This document shows positions 1 to 9,385 of a DNA stretch of 64,000 nucleotides, piece by piece. Positions within the stretch are counted from its first letter, which is position 1; every line of letters starts with the position of its first letter. The translations under genes and the position numbers were made by a program. The DNA is from an uncultured Pelagibacteraceae bacterium. GTDB lineage: Bacteria > Pseudomonadota > Alphaproteobacteria > Pelagibacterales > Pelagibacteraceae. The stretch spans positions 1 to 64,000 of the forward strand of contig CACEMT010000005.1 of the NCBI GenBank assembly GCA_902560685.1, read 5' to 3'. The notes below the pieces were generated by a model. It did no database searches. It was given only the letters and a program-made list of their open reading frames with translations, and had not been told where the DNA came from.

Positions 1-2
1 AT

Positions 3-1157
3 AAAAAGAAAACTGATTTTGAAACTTTTTTTAATTTGCAAAATATAGACCTTAAATTAAACGATATTAGTTACAAAAAATTAAAAAAAAATAACGCTAC
101 TTTAAGAATTAAAGGAACCGAAAATAACAAAGCAGTATTATTTAAAAATATAAATTATATAGATAACAAAAATAAAATAGAAATAAGTAATTTATTAATA
201 AATAATTATAAAATAGAGAATATTGAAAAAATAAGATTTGATTATTTAACAAATAATGATTTTAAAAATCAATTAACTTTAATTAAAAAAAATGAAAATT
301 ACGAATTAATCGGAAAAAGTTTTGATTCTATTCAACTTATTGAAAATATTGCAAACTCCCAGCAAGATAAAAATTTTTTTAAAATATTTAAAAATTTAGA
401 TACAAAAGTAAAAATTAAAATTGATGAAATTAAACTAGATAAAGAAAATATAGTTAATAATTTGAAGGGAAATTTACAAATTAGGAACAGTAAAATATTT
501 AGTTTAAATTTGAACTCAAATTTTACAAGTAATGAAAAATTATTTATTTCAATTAAAACACAAAAAGATAATGCAGTAGTTACTACATTTTATTCAGATA
601 GAGCAAAACCTTTTGTTAAAAAATATAAATTTATTAAGGGATTTGAAGGTGGAAATTTGGACTTTAGCTCACAAAAAATTAACAATGTTTCAAAATCTAA
701 ATTAATAATTGATAATTTTAAGGTCCAGGAAGTACCTGCACTAGCTAAAATATTAACTTTAGCTTCATTACAAGGAATCGCGGATCTTTTAACAGGTGAA
801 GGTGTGAGGTTTACAGATTTTGAAATGATTTATACAAAAAAAGATAGTTTAACGACTATTCAAGAGATTTATGCAATTGGACCTGCAATATCAATTATGA
901 TGGAAGGATATGTCGAGGGCAAAGATCTAGTAAGTTTAAGAGGAACATTGGTGCCAGCCACAACTATAAATAGATCAATTGCATCTATCCCATTACTCGG
1001 CGATTTATTGGTTGGAAAAAAAGTAGGTGAAGGAGTTTTTGGAGTTAGTTTTAAAGTCAAAGGACCACCTAAAGATTTAAAAACATCAGTAAATCCTATA
1101 AAAACTCTAACCCCAAGATTTATAACAAGAACTATAGAAAAAATTAAAAAAAATTAA
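3..1157 (+). CDS. AsmA-like / YhdP-type C-terminal region, 5' partial
   Basis: The frame stays open through the left edge (codons from base 3 read KKKTDFETFFN before the TTG at 36 that the ORF track uses as start), so the listed start is an artefact and this is the C-terminal part of a larger protein. The visible part is beta-rich and Asn/Lys-rich. It ends in a conserved block around residues 230-365 (GPAISIMMEGYVEG, RGTLVPA, IPLLGDLLVGKKVGEGVFG, FKVKGPPKDL), typical of the AsmA/DUF3971 C-terminal domain of large envelope proteins thought to move phospholipid between membranes. It converges with tyrS, and the two share the four bases TTAA as opposing stops. The family call rests on that terminal block. 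Confidence 0.75.
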   Translation, partial: KKKTDFETFFNLQNIDLKLNDISYKKLKKNNATLRIKGTENNKAVLFKNINYIDNKNKIEISNLLINNYKIENIEKIRFDYLTNNDFKNQLTLIKKNENYELIGKSFDSIQLIENIANSQQDKNFFKIFKNLDTKVKIKIDEIKLDKENIVNNLKGNLQIRNSKIFSLNLNSNFTSNEKLFISIKTQKDNAVVTTFYSDRAKPFVKKYKFIKGFEGGNLDFSSQKINNVSKSKLIIDNFKVQEVPALAKILTLASLQGIADLLTGEGVRFTDFEMIYTKKDSLTTIQEIYAIGPAISIMMEGYVEGKDLVSLRGTLVPATTINRSIASIPLLGDLLVGKKVGEGVFGVSFKVKGPPKDLKTSVNPIKTLTPRFITRTIEKIKKN

Positions 1158-2386
1158 ACTAATTTAATTTTTAAATGTTTCTTTTTTCCAATTGATAATT
1201 TTAGAGAACTATCTTTTCCAAATGAATTTTTTTGTATTAAAAACTTTTCATCAATAACTATTTCATTATTTATTTTAATTGCCTTACCTTTAATAAGCCT
1301 TCTAACCTCACTTTTTGAACTTTCAATTTTTGATAAAATAATTAAATCAATTATACTCATACTGCTATTTTTATTATTTAATTGAATATTAACTAAAGGT
1401 AAATTTTCTCCTAATGAATTTTCTTCAAAAGTTTTTTTCGCAGTTTTTTCTGCAGATAAAGCTTCATCTTTTCCATGAAGCATAGATGTAGCTTCATTGG
1501 CTAGTTTTATTTTTAATTTATTGATATCTTCATCTTTCATTTTATTTATTTCATCAATATTTAAATCTGTAAACATTTTTAAAAATTTAATCACATCTCT
1601 GTCATCTGTGTTTCTCCAAAATTGCCAATAATCATAAGATGATAATAATCTTTTATCCAACCAAATAGCCCCAGTCTCTGTTTTTCCCATTTTAGCTCCT
1701 GATGCCAAAGTAATGAGTGGAGTTGTTAAACCGTAAGTGAGTTTGTTTGAATATCTTTTTATTAATTCAGTTCCATTAACAATATTTCCCCATTGATCTG
1801 ATCCGCCAATTTGCAACGTACAATTTTCATTTTTATTTAATTCTAAAAAATCATATGCTTGCAAGATCATATAATTAAATTCCATATAACTTAAAGACTG
1901 CTCTCTATCCAGTCTAGTTTTTACACTTTCGAAAGTAAGCATCTTATTTATTGTAAAATGTTTTCCAATATCTCTTAGGAAAGAAATATAATTTAATCCT
2001 TTAAGCCAAGAATAGTTATTTACAAATATAGGCTTAGTTTTTGGATCATTATTATCTAAATAATTTTTTAATATTTTTTCAATATTTTTAATATTTTTTT
2101 CTATTTCTTCTTCAGTTAAAATTTTTCTTGTTTTATCTTTTCCTGATGGATCACCAATCCTGGTTGTTCCACCCCCAATCAGTACAATTGGTCTATGACC
2201 GTGCTTTTGCATTAATCTCAAACACATTATTTGAAGCAAGCTTCCAACATGAAGACTTTCAGCTGTACAATCAAAACCGATATAACCTTTGATTTTTTCT
2301 TTATCTAATAATTTAGATAATTCATTTTCACTTGTGCATTGATAAAAATACCCTCTATCTTTAAATTCTTTTAAAAATTTATTCAT
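1154..2386 (-). CDS. tyrS: Tyrosyl-tRNA synthetase
   Basis: Class I aminoacyl-tRNA synthetase that charges tRNA-Tyr in the cytoplasm. At 410 residues it has the usual bacterial length. The HIGH-type signature appears as HVGS (residues 46-49) and the KMSKS loop as KMGKT (about residue 233). The Tyr-binding segment QAYDFLELN and GGSDQWGN are present. The C-terminal 60-70 residues form an S4-like RNA-binding domain (SKSEVRRLIKGKAIKIN). It starts at an ATG 47 bases from the divergent anmK start. Nothing is missing or unusual. Confidence 0.97.
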   Translation of the reverse strand: MNKFLKEFKDRGYFYQCTSENELSKLLDKEKIKGYIGFDCTAESLHVGSLLQIMCLRLMQKHGHRPIVLIGGGTTRIGDPSGKDKTRKILTEEEIEKNIKNIEKILKNYLDNNDPKTKPIFVNNYSWLKGLNYISFLRDIGKHFTINKMLTFESVKTRLDREQSLSYMEFNYMILQAYDFLELNKNENCTLQIGGSDQWGNIVNGTELIKRYSNKLTYGLTTPLITLASGAKMGKTETGAIWLDKRLLSSYDYWQFWRNTDDRDVIKFLKMFTDLNIDEINKMKDEDINKLKIKLANEATSMLHGKDEALSAEKTAKKTFEENSLGENLPLVNIQLNNKNSSMSIIDLIILSKIESSKSEVRRLIKGKAIKINNEIVIDEKFLIQKNSFGKDSSLKLSIGKKKHLKIKLV

Positions 2387-2433
2387 AGGTCTATACTTCT
2401 ACAATATACAATATTTAATAAAAAAAAATAAGA

Positions 2434-3534
2434 ATGGGAAAGATTTATACAGCCCTAGGCTTAATGAGTGGAACTTCTATGGATGGAGTAGATGCTTCAA
2501 TCATTAAGTCAGATGGTGATAGAGAATATTCAATAAAAATGGATAAATATTTTGAATATGGAGGTGAACTTCGTCAAAAATTAATAAATATAAGAAAAAA
2601 AGTTTTGGTTGTAGACGATCTAAAAACTCATTCTGATGGGATTAAATCACTAGAAAAAGAAATTACATTATTTCATGCAAATGCTGTTAATAAAATTCTT
2701 GAGACCTCAAAAATTGAAATTGATTTACTAGGTTTTCATGGACAAACAATATTTCATGACCCCAGTATAAATATTACCAAACAAATGGGTGATGGGAATA
2801 TGTTATCACAATTAACTAAAAAATTAGTTGTTTATGATTTTAGACAAAATGATTTAAAAAACGGAGGTCAAGGAGCCCCATTAGCTCCAATTTATCATTA
2901 TTTATTAGTTAAAACATTTAATGAAAAGGGGAAAATAAAAGTACCAACAATAATTTTAAATATTGGTGGAATTGCAAACATCACATCTATTAACGAAAGT
3001 TATAAAATGACAAGCATGGATGTAGGACCGGGCAATTGTTTAATTGATAAATGGATTATGTCTAATTCTAATAAAAGTTTTGATAATAACGGAGATATTG
3101 CTAAATCAGGAAAAGTAGACAAGTTTATTTTAGAACAAACGATAGATAATTTTTATTATAATATAGATAGTAAAAAAAGATCACTTGATATTAATGATTT
3201 TGATATTTCTTTTGCTAAGGGACTTTCTTTAGAAGATGGAGCTGCAACAATTACTGAATTAACAGCAGAAATTATATCTAAAAAATTATTGGATAAAGAT
3301 ATTTATGTTTGTGGAGGAGGAAGAAAAAATAAATATTTAATAGATTTAATACAAAGTAAAATTAAAAATAAGATCTTACAAATTGATAATCTTGGTATAG
3401 ATGGAAACCACATAGAATCCCAAGCTTTTGCTTATCTTGCAATAAGATCATATCTTAAATTACCAATTTCTTTTCCAGAGACTACTGGTTGTAAAAAACC
3501 TTGCACAGGAGGTATATTGGTAAAAAACTATTAA
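2434..3534 (+). CDS. anmK: Anhydro-N-acetylmuramic acid kinase
   Basis: Cell-wall recycling kinase that cleaves and phosphorylates 1,6-anhydro-MurNAc to MurNAc-6-phosphate. It has 366 residues, the normal length. The N-terminal LMSGTSMDGVD signature is complete. GFHGQTIFHDP, LNIGGIANIT and the second ATPase-fold motif VCGGGRKN are also present. The last bases overlap the convergent hydrolase gene by four, with the palindrome TTAA serving as stop on both strands. No other peptidoglycan-recycling gene is adjacent. Confidence 0.95.
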   Translation: MGKIYTALGLMSGTSMDGVDASIIKSDGDREYSIKMDKYFEYGGELRQKLINIRKKVLVVDDLKTHSDGIKSLEKEITLFHANAVNKILETSKIEIDLLGFHGQTIFHDPSINITKQMGDGNMLSQLTKKLVVYDFRQNDLKNGGQGAPLAPIYHYLLVKTFNEKGKIKVPTIILNIGGIANITSINESYKMTSMDVGPGNCLIDKWIMSNSNKSFDNNGDIAKSGKVDKFILEQTIDNFYYNIDSKKRSLDINDFDISFAKGLSLEDGAATITELTAEIISKKLLDKDIYVCGGGRKNKYLIDLIQSKIKNKILQIDNLGIDGNHIESQAFAYLAIRSYLKLPISFPETTGCKKPCTGGILVKNY

Positions 3535-4187
3535 TATAAAGCAGATTCTTTTTTAATATATTTATCAAGTATTTTTTTTAAAGCCACATCTGCTTTTGAA
3601 AAAAAATGATTGGCATCATTAACAGCTTCGAAATCTACTTTGATTCCTTTTTGTGCACTTAATCTTTTATTAAGTTCATTAATATGTTCAACAGGTACAA
3701 GTTCATCTTTTTTTCCGTAAATCATTAAGCCTGAAGATGGACATGGTGATAAAAAAGAAAAATCATAAACGTTTGGTTGAGGTGAGATTGCAATAAATCT
3801 ATTTATTTCAGGTCTTCTCATTAGTAATTGCATAGAAATTAATGAACCAAATGAGAAACCACAAATCCAGCATTGTGAGTTATCAAAATTTTCTTTCTCT
3901 AGCCAATCAAGTGCTGCAGCTGCATCTGCAAGTTCACCTTGTCCATTATCAAATTCTCCATCACTTTTTCCTACTCCTCTAAAGTTTACCCTACAGACAG
4001 AAAAAAAGTTTTCCATAAAAACATTAAAAGCGTCTACTACAACTTTGTTATTCATGGTTCCTCCGTATTGTGGATGAGGATGTAATATAAGTGCTATAGG
4101 AGAAGTATTTTTTTTACTTTTGTAATACTTTGCTTCTAGCCTTCCTTCAGGTCCAGGTATAAAAATTTCGAATATTTTGTTGTCCAT
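3531..4187 (-). CDS. Alpha/beta hydrolase, YP_-type small hydrolase
   Basis: Cytoplasmic serine hydrolase of 218 residues. Visible fold marks are the oxyanion-side LHPHPQYGGTMNN, the nucleophile elbow CGFSFGS (Ser within GFSFG), an acid region around MIYGKKDELVP and the late His in NDANHFF. This matches the family annotated as alpha/beta hydrolases with the HPHPxxGG motif, whose substrate is unknown. It is transcribed toward anmK, with its 5' end about 140 bases from iscR, so it is probably a single-gene unit. The substrate cannot be stated. Confidence 0.85.
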   Translation of the reverse strand: MDNKIFEIFIPGPEGRLEAKYYKSKKNTSPIALILHPHPQYGGTMNNKVVVDAFNVFMENFFSVCRVNFRGVGKSDGEFDNGQGELADAAAALDWLEKENFDNSQCWICGFSFGSLISMQLLMRRPEINRFIAISPQPNVYDFSFLSPCPSSGLMIYGKKDELVPVEHINELNKRLSAQKGIKVDFEAVNDANHFFSKADVALKKILDKYIKKESALY

Positions 4188-4273
4188 AAAAGATATTGAT
4201 AATTATTATCAAAAAAAATTTATATTTTTCTATCAAAATTGAGCGACAAAAAGCAAGTTTTAAAATTACTTAT

Positions 4274-4298
4274 AAACTTGACTAAATTAGTCAGGTAT
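4274..4298 (+). promoter_or_regulatory. Type 1 IscR-binding site
   Basis: The 25 bases match 24 of 25 positions of the E. coli type 1 IscR consensus (ATASYYGACTRWWWYAGTCRRSTAT, recalled from the literature), with a single T-to-A change at position 2. The core GACTAAATTAGTC is a perfect dyad with one central base. It lies 28 bases upstream of the iscR start and overlaps the -35 and spacer of the best promoter, which is the geometry expected for autorepression by cluster-loaded IscR. Confidence 0.8.
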
Positions 4299-4305
4299 AT
4301 ATAAA
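4278..4305 (+). promoter_or_regulatory. Probable sigma70 promoter of the iscR-suf operon
   Basis: TTGACT, a 16-base spacer, then TATAAA, giving 5/6 matches to each hexamer. The predicted start is near 4312, leaving a leader of about 14 bases before the ATG. It is interleaved with the IscR box. Inferred by eye, not mapped. Confidence 0.6.
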
Positions 4306-4325
4306 GCCCGTGGATTGCGGAAAAT

Positions 4326-4748
4326 ATGAAATTATCAAGTAAAGGTAGATACGCTGTAATGGCACTTGCGGATCTTGCAAAGTTTGATCCTAATGACCCA
4401 GTTTCTCTTAGAGATATATCTTTAAGACAAGGCATATCATTAGTTTATTTAGAACAATTATTTTTAAAATTAAAAAAAAATAAAATTGTTAGTAGCGTAA
4501 GAGGAAATAAAGGAGGCTACATACTAAATAAAAATGCGTCTGAAATTAATATTTCAGAAGTACTTTCAGCAGTTGAAGAAAAAATAAAAACAGTAGGTTG
4601 TGAAAAACATTCAAAAAAAGGATGTAATGGAAAAAGTACAAAATGCATTACTCACAATTTGTGGGATGAACTTGAAGATTATATTAATGTCTTTTTTGAA
4701 AAAAAAAAATTAAGTGATCTAATAAATAAAAAAGATAATAGAATTTAA
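4326..4748 (+). CDS. iscR: Rrf2-family Fe-S regulator, IscR
   Basis: A DNA-binding Fe-S sensor that controls the downstream suf operon. It has 140 residues. The N-terminal winged helix (MKLSSKGRYAVMALADLA, then YLEQLFLKLKKNKIVSSVRGNKGGY) is canonical. The cluster region has three cysteines, C92, C100 and C107, plus H110. C107/H110 keep the C104/H107 spacing of E. coli IscR, while the first two gaps are longer (7 and 6 residues rather than 5 and 5). It ends one base before the sufB ATG. The type 1 box upstream supports autoregulation. Could be named SufR/RirA-like in some schemes, but the box favours IscR. Confidence 0.9.
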   Translation: MKLSSKGRYAVMALADLAKFDPNDPVSLRDISLRQGISLVYLEQLFLKLKKNKIVSSVRGNKGGYILNKNASEINISEVLSAVEEKIKTVGCEKHSKKGCNGKSTKCITHNLWDELEDYINVFFEKKKLSDLINKKDNRI

Positions 4749-6185
4749 ATGAGAGAAAAACAGATAGATAAACTAAAAGATTATAAATACGGTTTTACAA
4801 CTGATATTGAAAATATTAGAGCACCCAAAGGGTTGAATAAAGAAGTTATTGAATTCATATCTAAAGCAAAGAAAGAACCAAAATGGATGCTCGATTGGAG
4901 AATGAAAGCTTTTGAAAGATTAAAAAATTTAAAAGAACCAAATTGGCAAAAACCAAAATATCCAAAAATTGATTACCAAGATATTTATTATTATTCAGCT
5001 CCTAAAAGTACAAGTGAAAAACCTAAAAATATAGATGAACTTGATCCAAAACTTTTAGAAACTTACAAAAAACTTGGTATACCATTACAAGAACAACAAA
5101 GATTAAATGGTATTGCTGTAGATGCAGTATTTGACTCTGTTTCTGTGGCTACAACTTTTAAAGATAAATTAAATGAAGTAGGGGTAATTTTTTGTTCAAT
5201 TTCTGAAGCAATTCAAAAGCATCCAGAGCTTGTAAAAAAATATATAGGTTCTGTAATCCCTTTAACTGATCATTATTTTGCAACATTAAATTCAGCTGTT
5301 TTTACAGATGGATCTTTTGTTTACATTCCTCCTGGTGTGAGATGTCCGATGGAACTTTCAACATATTTTAGAATTAATGCATCACAAACAGGACAATTTG
5401 AAAGAACGTTAATCATTGCTGATAAAGGAAGCTATGTAAGTTATCTAGAGGGCTGCACAGCTCCTATGAGAGATGAAAATCAACTTCATGCAGCAAACGT
5501 AGAATTAGTTGCTTTAGATGATGCCGAAATTAAATATTCAACTGTTCAAAATTGGTACCCAGGAGATGAAGACGGCAAAGGAGGTATTTATAACTTTGTA
5601 ACCAAAAGAGGCTTATGTAAAGGAATAAACTCTAAGATCTCTTGGACACAGGTAGAAACAGGATCAGCTATTACTTGGAAATATCCAAGCTGTATTTTGC
5701 AAGGTGATAACTCTATTGGAGAATTTTATTCAATTGCAATCACGAATAATCATCAAAAAGCTGATACAGGAACCAAAATGATACATTTAGGAAAAAATAC
5801 TAAAAGTAAAATTATTTCCAAAGGAATTAGTGCTGGTTTTTCTGATATGACTTATAGAGGGTTAGTTGATATTTCCTCTAAAGCAAAAAATTCAACAAAT
5901 TATACACAGTGCGATTCATTGTTAATGGGTAATAAATGTGGGGCCCATACTGTGCCTTATATAAAAAATAAAAATCCAGAGTCCAATATAGCTCATGAAG
6001 CTACAACGTCTAAAATTAGTGAAGAGCAACTTCATTATTGTCAGCAAAGAGGTTTAAATCCAGAAGAAGCTGTAGGATTGATAGTTAATGGTTTTTGTAA
6101 AGAAGTATTACAACAACTACCCATGGAGTTTGCTGTTGAGGCTCAAAAACTTGTCGGAATAAGTTTGGAAGGAAGTGTTGGTTAA
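4749..6185 (+). CDS. sufB: SUF scaffold subunit SufB
   Basis: A core subunit of the SufBC2D scaffold on which nascent Fe-S clusters are built in the cytoplasm. It has 478 residues, the usual length. Hallmark segments are [40 protein letters not shown] and the C-terminal [13 protein letters not shown] with a conserved Cys, followed by [15 protein letters not shown]. It begins one base after the iscR stop and ends flush against sufC, so it is translated from one polycistronic message. Confidence 0.97.
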   Translation: MREKQIDKLKDYKYGFTTDIENIRAPKGLNKEVIEFISKAKKEPKWMLDWRMKAFERLKNLKEPNWQKPKYPKIDYQDIYYYSAPKSTSEKPKNIDELDPKLLETYKKLGIPLQEQQRLNGIAVDAVFDSVSVATTFKDKLNEVGVIFCSISEAIQKHPELVKKYIGSVIPLTDHYFATLNSAVFTDGSFVYIPPGVRCPMELSTYFRINASQTGQFERTLIIADKGSYVSYLEGCTAPMRDENQLHAANVELVALDDAEIKYSTVQNWYPGDEDGKGGIYNFVTKRGLCKGINSKISWTQVETGSAITWKYPSCILQGDNSIGEFYSIAITNNHQKADTGTKMIHLGKNTKSKIISKGISAGFSDMTYRGLVDISSKAKNSTNYTQCDSLLMGNKCGAHTVPYIKNKNPESNIAHEATTSKISEEQLHYCQQRGLNPEEAVGLIVNGFCKEVLQQLPMEFAVEAQKLVGISLEGSVG

Positions 6186-6920
6186 ATGTTAAAAATAAAA
6201 AATTTGAAAGCAGATATCGATAGTAAATCAATTTTAAATAATTTTAATCTTGAAATAAAACCAGGTGAAGTTCATGCCATTATGGGACCAAACGGATCAG
6301 GAAAAAGTACTTTATCAAATATTTTATCAGGGAAAAAAGGTTACAAAGTTTCTGGAGAAGTTCTATTTGAAAATAAAAATCTTTTTGAGCTTGAAACTGA
6401 AGAAAGAGCTCATAAAGGGATATTTTTAGCTTTTCAATATCCTTTAGAAATACCAGGCGTAAATACAAATATTTTTTTAAAAACATCTTTAAATGCCATT
6501 AGAAAAGCTAATGGAGAAAAAGAACTTGATGCAATAGAATTTTTAAAATTAGTAAAATTAAAAGCGAAAAATTTAAAATTTGATGAAGAAAAATTAAATA
6601 GACAATTAAATGTAGGATTTTCTGGAGGTGAAAAAAAGAAGAATGAAATATTACAAATGTCAATTTTAAATCCTAAGCTTTCAATTTTAGATGAAACTGA
6701 CTCCGGTTTAGATATTGATGCACTTAAAACTGTTGCAGCTGGAGTTAACTCTTTAAGAAAAAATGATAATTCATTTTTAATAATTACACATTACCAAAGA
6801 CTATTAGATTATATAAAACCGGATTATGTTCATGTATTGATGAATGGTAAAATAATCAAATCTGGTGGTCCCGAACTAGCATTAGAGCTAGAAAATAAAG
6901 GATATGAAAATTTTAATTAA
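6186..6920 (+). CDS. sufC: SUF ATPase SufC
   Basis: ABC-type soluble ATPase that drives conformational change in the SufBC2D complex. It has 244 residues, Walker A GPNGSGKST, signature FSGGEKKKNEILQM, Walker B LSILDETDSGLD and switch His in IITHYQR. The stretched signature with lysines after SGGE is characteristic of SufC as opposed to transport ATPases. It directly abuts sufB and sufD without spacer. Confidence 0.97.
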   Translation: MLKIKNLKADIDSKSILNNFNLEIKPGEVHAIMGPNGSGKSTLSNILSGKKGYKVSGEVLFENKNLFELETEERAHKGIFLAFQYPLEIPGVNTNIFLKTSLNAIRKANGEKELDAIEFLKLVKLKAKNLKFDEEKLNRQLNVGFSGGEKKKNEILQMSILNPKLSILDETDSGLDIDALKTVAAGVNSLRKNDNSFLIITHYQRLLDYIKPDYVHVLMNGKIIKSGGPELALELENKGYENFN

Positions 6921-8168
6921 ATGGAAGAACAATTAAAAATAGATTTTGAAAAGTTATTAGAAAAATCAAATTTTTCTAAAAAAAACATCGAAATTAAAAG
7001 AAAAAATTTTAATAACTTTATTGAAAAAGGATTTCCAAATAAAAGAGAAGAAAATTGGAAATTTTCAGATCTTAATCAAATAATTTCTAAAAATATTAAA
7101 AATTTAAGTTTTTATAACGATTTATCAAAGCCAAATAAAATAGATCAGTCTACTTTTATTGCTGGTTTAGAACATAATAAACTTATTTTCGTAAATGGTA
7201 GAATAGAAAAAATAGAGTTCGATTATGAGGAAAAAAATAATATTGAAATACTAGATGATTTAGTTTTGGAAAAACCTAATAATGCCAACAATTCTTTGCT
7301 TTTTTTGAATAATGCATTTGTAAGTAAATTTTTTAAACTAATTGTCAAAAAAAACTATTCACTTAAAAAACCTTTGGTTATTTACAATATTACCAATAAA
7401 GATTTAGTTTCAAAAAGTGTTAACTTAAAGTTTGATATACTGCTTGAAGAAAATAGTTCTTTAAAACTTATTGAGTTTTCTAATGATAAATCAACTACTA
7501 ATTTTATAAATATTAATTATAACTTTGATGTTCAAAAAAACTCTATATTAAAAAATTATAAAATTGATAATAATTCAAATAGTAATATTAAATATTATTT
7601 TAATAATATAAGCCAAGATACCAATAGTGTATCAGAAATATTCCTTCTATCATCTGGATCAGAATTTATAAAAAATGAAATAAATTGTAATCTTAATGGA
7701 AAATATGCTTCAGCATTTGTAAATGGAGTTTTTCTCTTAAACGGTTCAAAACATCACGAGATTAAAACCAATATAAATCATTTAGTTGAAAATACTAAAA
7801 GTTATCAATTAATCAAAAGTGTTTTAGAAGATGAATCAAAAGCAGTTTACCAAGGAAAAATTTTTGTTGATTCAAAAGCTCAAAAAACAGATGGTTATCA
7901 ATTAAGTAAAGCTATTTTATTAAACGAAAATACTGAATTTAATGCAAAGCCAGAACTAGAGATTTATGCTGATGATGTTAAATGTTCCCATGGATCTTCA
8001 TCTGGCAGTTTAAATGAAGACTCAATATTTTATCTAATGTCTAGAGGGTTAAACTATAAAGAAGCAAAAAAACTTTTAATTAATGGTTTCCTATTAGATG
8101 TTGTTGAAAAAATTACAGATTCTGAAATAAAAAATTTAATAAAAAATATTATGAGCTTAAAACAATGA
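6921..8168 (+). CDS. sufD: SUF scaffold subunit SufD
   Basis: SufB paralogue that completes the SufBC2D scaffold. It has 415 residues with a low-complexity, Asn/Lys-rich N-terminal half. The conserved C-terminal beta-helix end carries VYQGKIFVDSKAQKTDGYQ, DDVKCSHGSSSG and the helix YLMSRGLNYKEAKKLLINGF. The conserved His in KCSHGSSSG corresponds to the SufD residue implicated in cluster assembly. Its end overlaps sufS by four bases (ATGA). Confidence 0.95.
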   Translation: MEEQLKIDFEKLLEKSNFSKKNIEIKRKNFNNFIEKGFPNKREENWKFSDLNQIISKNIKNLSFYNDLSKPNKIDQSTFIAGLEHNKLIFVNGRIEKIEFDYEEKNNIEILDDLVLEKPNNANNSLLFLNNAFVSKFFKLIVKKNYSLKKPLVIYNITNKDLVSKSVNLKFDILLEENSSLKLIEFSNDKSTTNFININYNFDVQKNSILKNYKIDNNSNSNIKYYFNNISQDTNSVSEIFLLSSGSEFIKNEINCNLNGKYASAFVNGVFLLNGSKHHEIKTNINHLVENTKSYQLIKSVLEDESKAVYQGKIFVDSKAQKTDGYQLSKAILLNENTEFNAKPELEIYADDVKCSHGSSSGSLNEDSIFYLMSRGLNYKEAKKLLINGFLLDVVEKITDSEIKNLIKNIMSLKQ

Positions 8169-9385
8169 ACATTAGTAATATAAAAAAAGAGTTTCCTATA
8201 TTTGATAATAAAGTTCATAATAATGATCTTGTATACTTAGATAGCGCTAATTCTTCTCAAAAACCAAGAGTTGTTGTTGATAGAATTTATGATTTTTATA
8301 CTAAAGAATTTTCTAACGTAGGAAGAAGTGTTCATTATCTCGCAGTTGCTGCAACAAATTTATATGAAAATACAAGAACATCAGTTCAAAAATTTATTAA
8401 TGCAAAAGATGCAAATGAAATTGTTTTTACAAAAGGAGCTACAGAAGCAATAAATTTAGTAGCAAGTACTTTTGGCCAAAATCATCTGAAAGAAGGTGAT
8501 GAAGTTTTATTAACTGAGCTTGAACATCACTCAAACTATGTTCCTTGGCATTATTTAAGAAAATCCAAGGGTATTAAAATAGAGTTTGCAGAGATAAATG
8601 AAGATGGAGAAGTTACTTTAGAGAGTATAGAAAAAAAAATTACGCCAAAAACAAAAATTATAGGAGTAACTCATTTATCAAATGTTACTGGAGCTATTTT
8701 ACCAATTAAAGAAATAGTTCAACTAGCTCACTCAAAAAATATACCAGTATTGGTAGATGGTTGTCAGGGAGCTCCACATTTAAAATTAGATATGCAAGAC
8801 TTAGATTGTGATTTTTATGCAATCTCATGTCATAAAATGTATGGACCTACAGGCTTAGGTATTCTTTATGCAAAAAAAAAATGGTTAGAGGAATTACCTC
8901 CGTACCAAGGAGGTGGAGGAATGATAGGCGAAGTCAAAAAAGAAGGCATAACTTATGGTGACTTACCAAATAAATATGAAGCTGGAACAATGGCAACAGC
9001 ACAAGTAATAGCATTTGATGAGTCTATTAAATTTTTAAACAAAATAGGAATGGAAAAAATCATTAAACATGAAAAAGAACTTATTGAATATGGCCAGGAG
9101 ATATTAAGAAAAAATAATTCTGTTAAATTAATTGGAAATCCTAAAACAAAAGGATCTGTTCTATCCTTTACTATTGATGGAATACATCCTCATGATATAG
9201 CAACTATTTTAGATGAAGATGGTGTTGCCATAAGAGCTGGTCATCACTGTTGTCAAATATTACATGACAAACTTGATATAGCTGCTTCTGCAAGGGCATC
9301 ATTAGGAGTTTACAATACCAAAGATGATCTTGATAAACTGAATTCATCAATTAATAAATGTAAAAAAATATTTGAGCTAAAATGA
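8165..9385 (+). CDS. sufS: Cysteine desulfurase SufS (group II)
   Basis: PLP enzyme that removes sulfur from cysteine to give persulfide for cluster assembly. It has 406 residues. The PLP lysine lies in AISCHKMYGPTG, the substrate segment is FTKGATEAINLVA, and the catalytic loop is RAGHHCCQ, in which the family usually has HHCAQ. A second Cys follows the catalytic one directly. Start and end overlap sufD and sufU by four bases each, implying coupled translation. The probable sulfur acceptor is the next gene, SufU, since no sufE is present here. Confidence 0.96.
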   Translation: MNISNIKKEFPIFDNKVHNNDLVYLDSANSSQKPRVVVDRIYDFYTKEFSNVGRSVHYLAVAATNLYENTRTSVQKFINAKDANEIVFTKGATEAINLVASTFGQNHLKEGDEVLLTELEHHSNYVPWHYLRKSKGIKIEFAEINEDGEVTLESIEKKITPKTKIIGVTHLSNVTGAILPIKEIVQLAHSKNIPVLVDGCQGAPHLKLDMQDLDCDFYAISCHKMYGPTGLGILYAKKKWLEELPPYQGGGGMIGEVKKEGITYGDLPNKYEAGTMATAQVIAFDESIKFLNKIGMEKIIKHEKELIEYGQEILRKNNSVKLIGNPKTKGSVLSFTIDGIHPHDIATILDEDGVAIRAGHHCCQILHDKLDIAASARASLGVYNTKDDLDKLNSSINKCKKIFELK

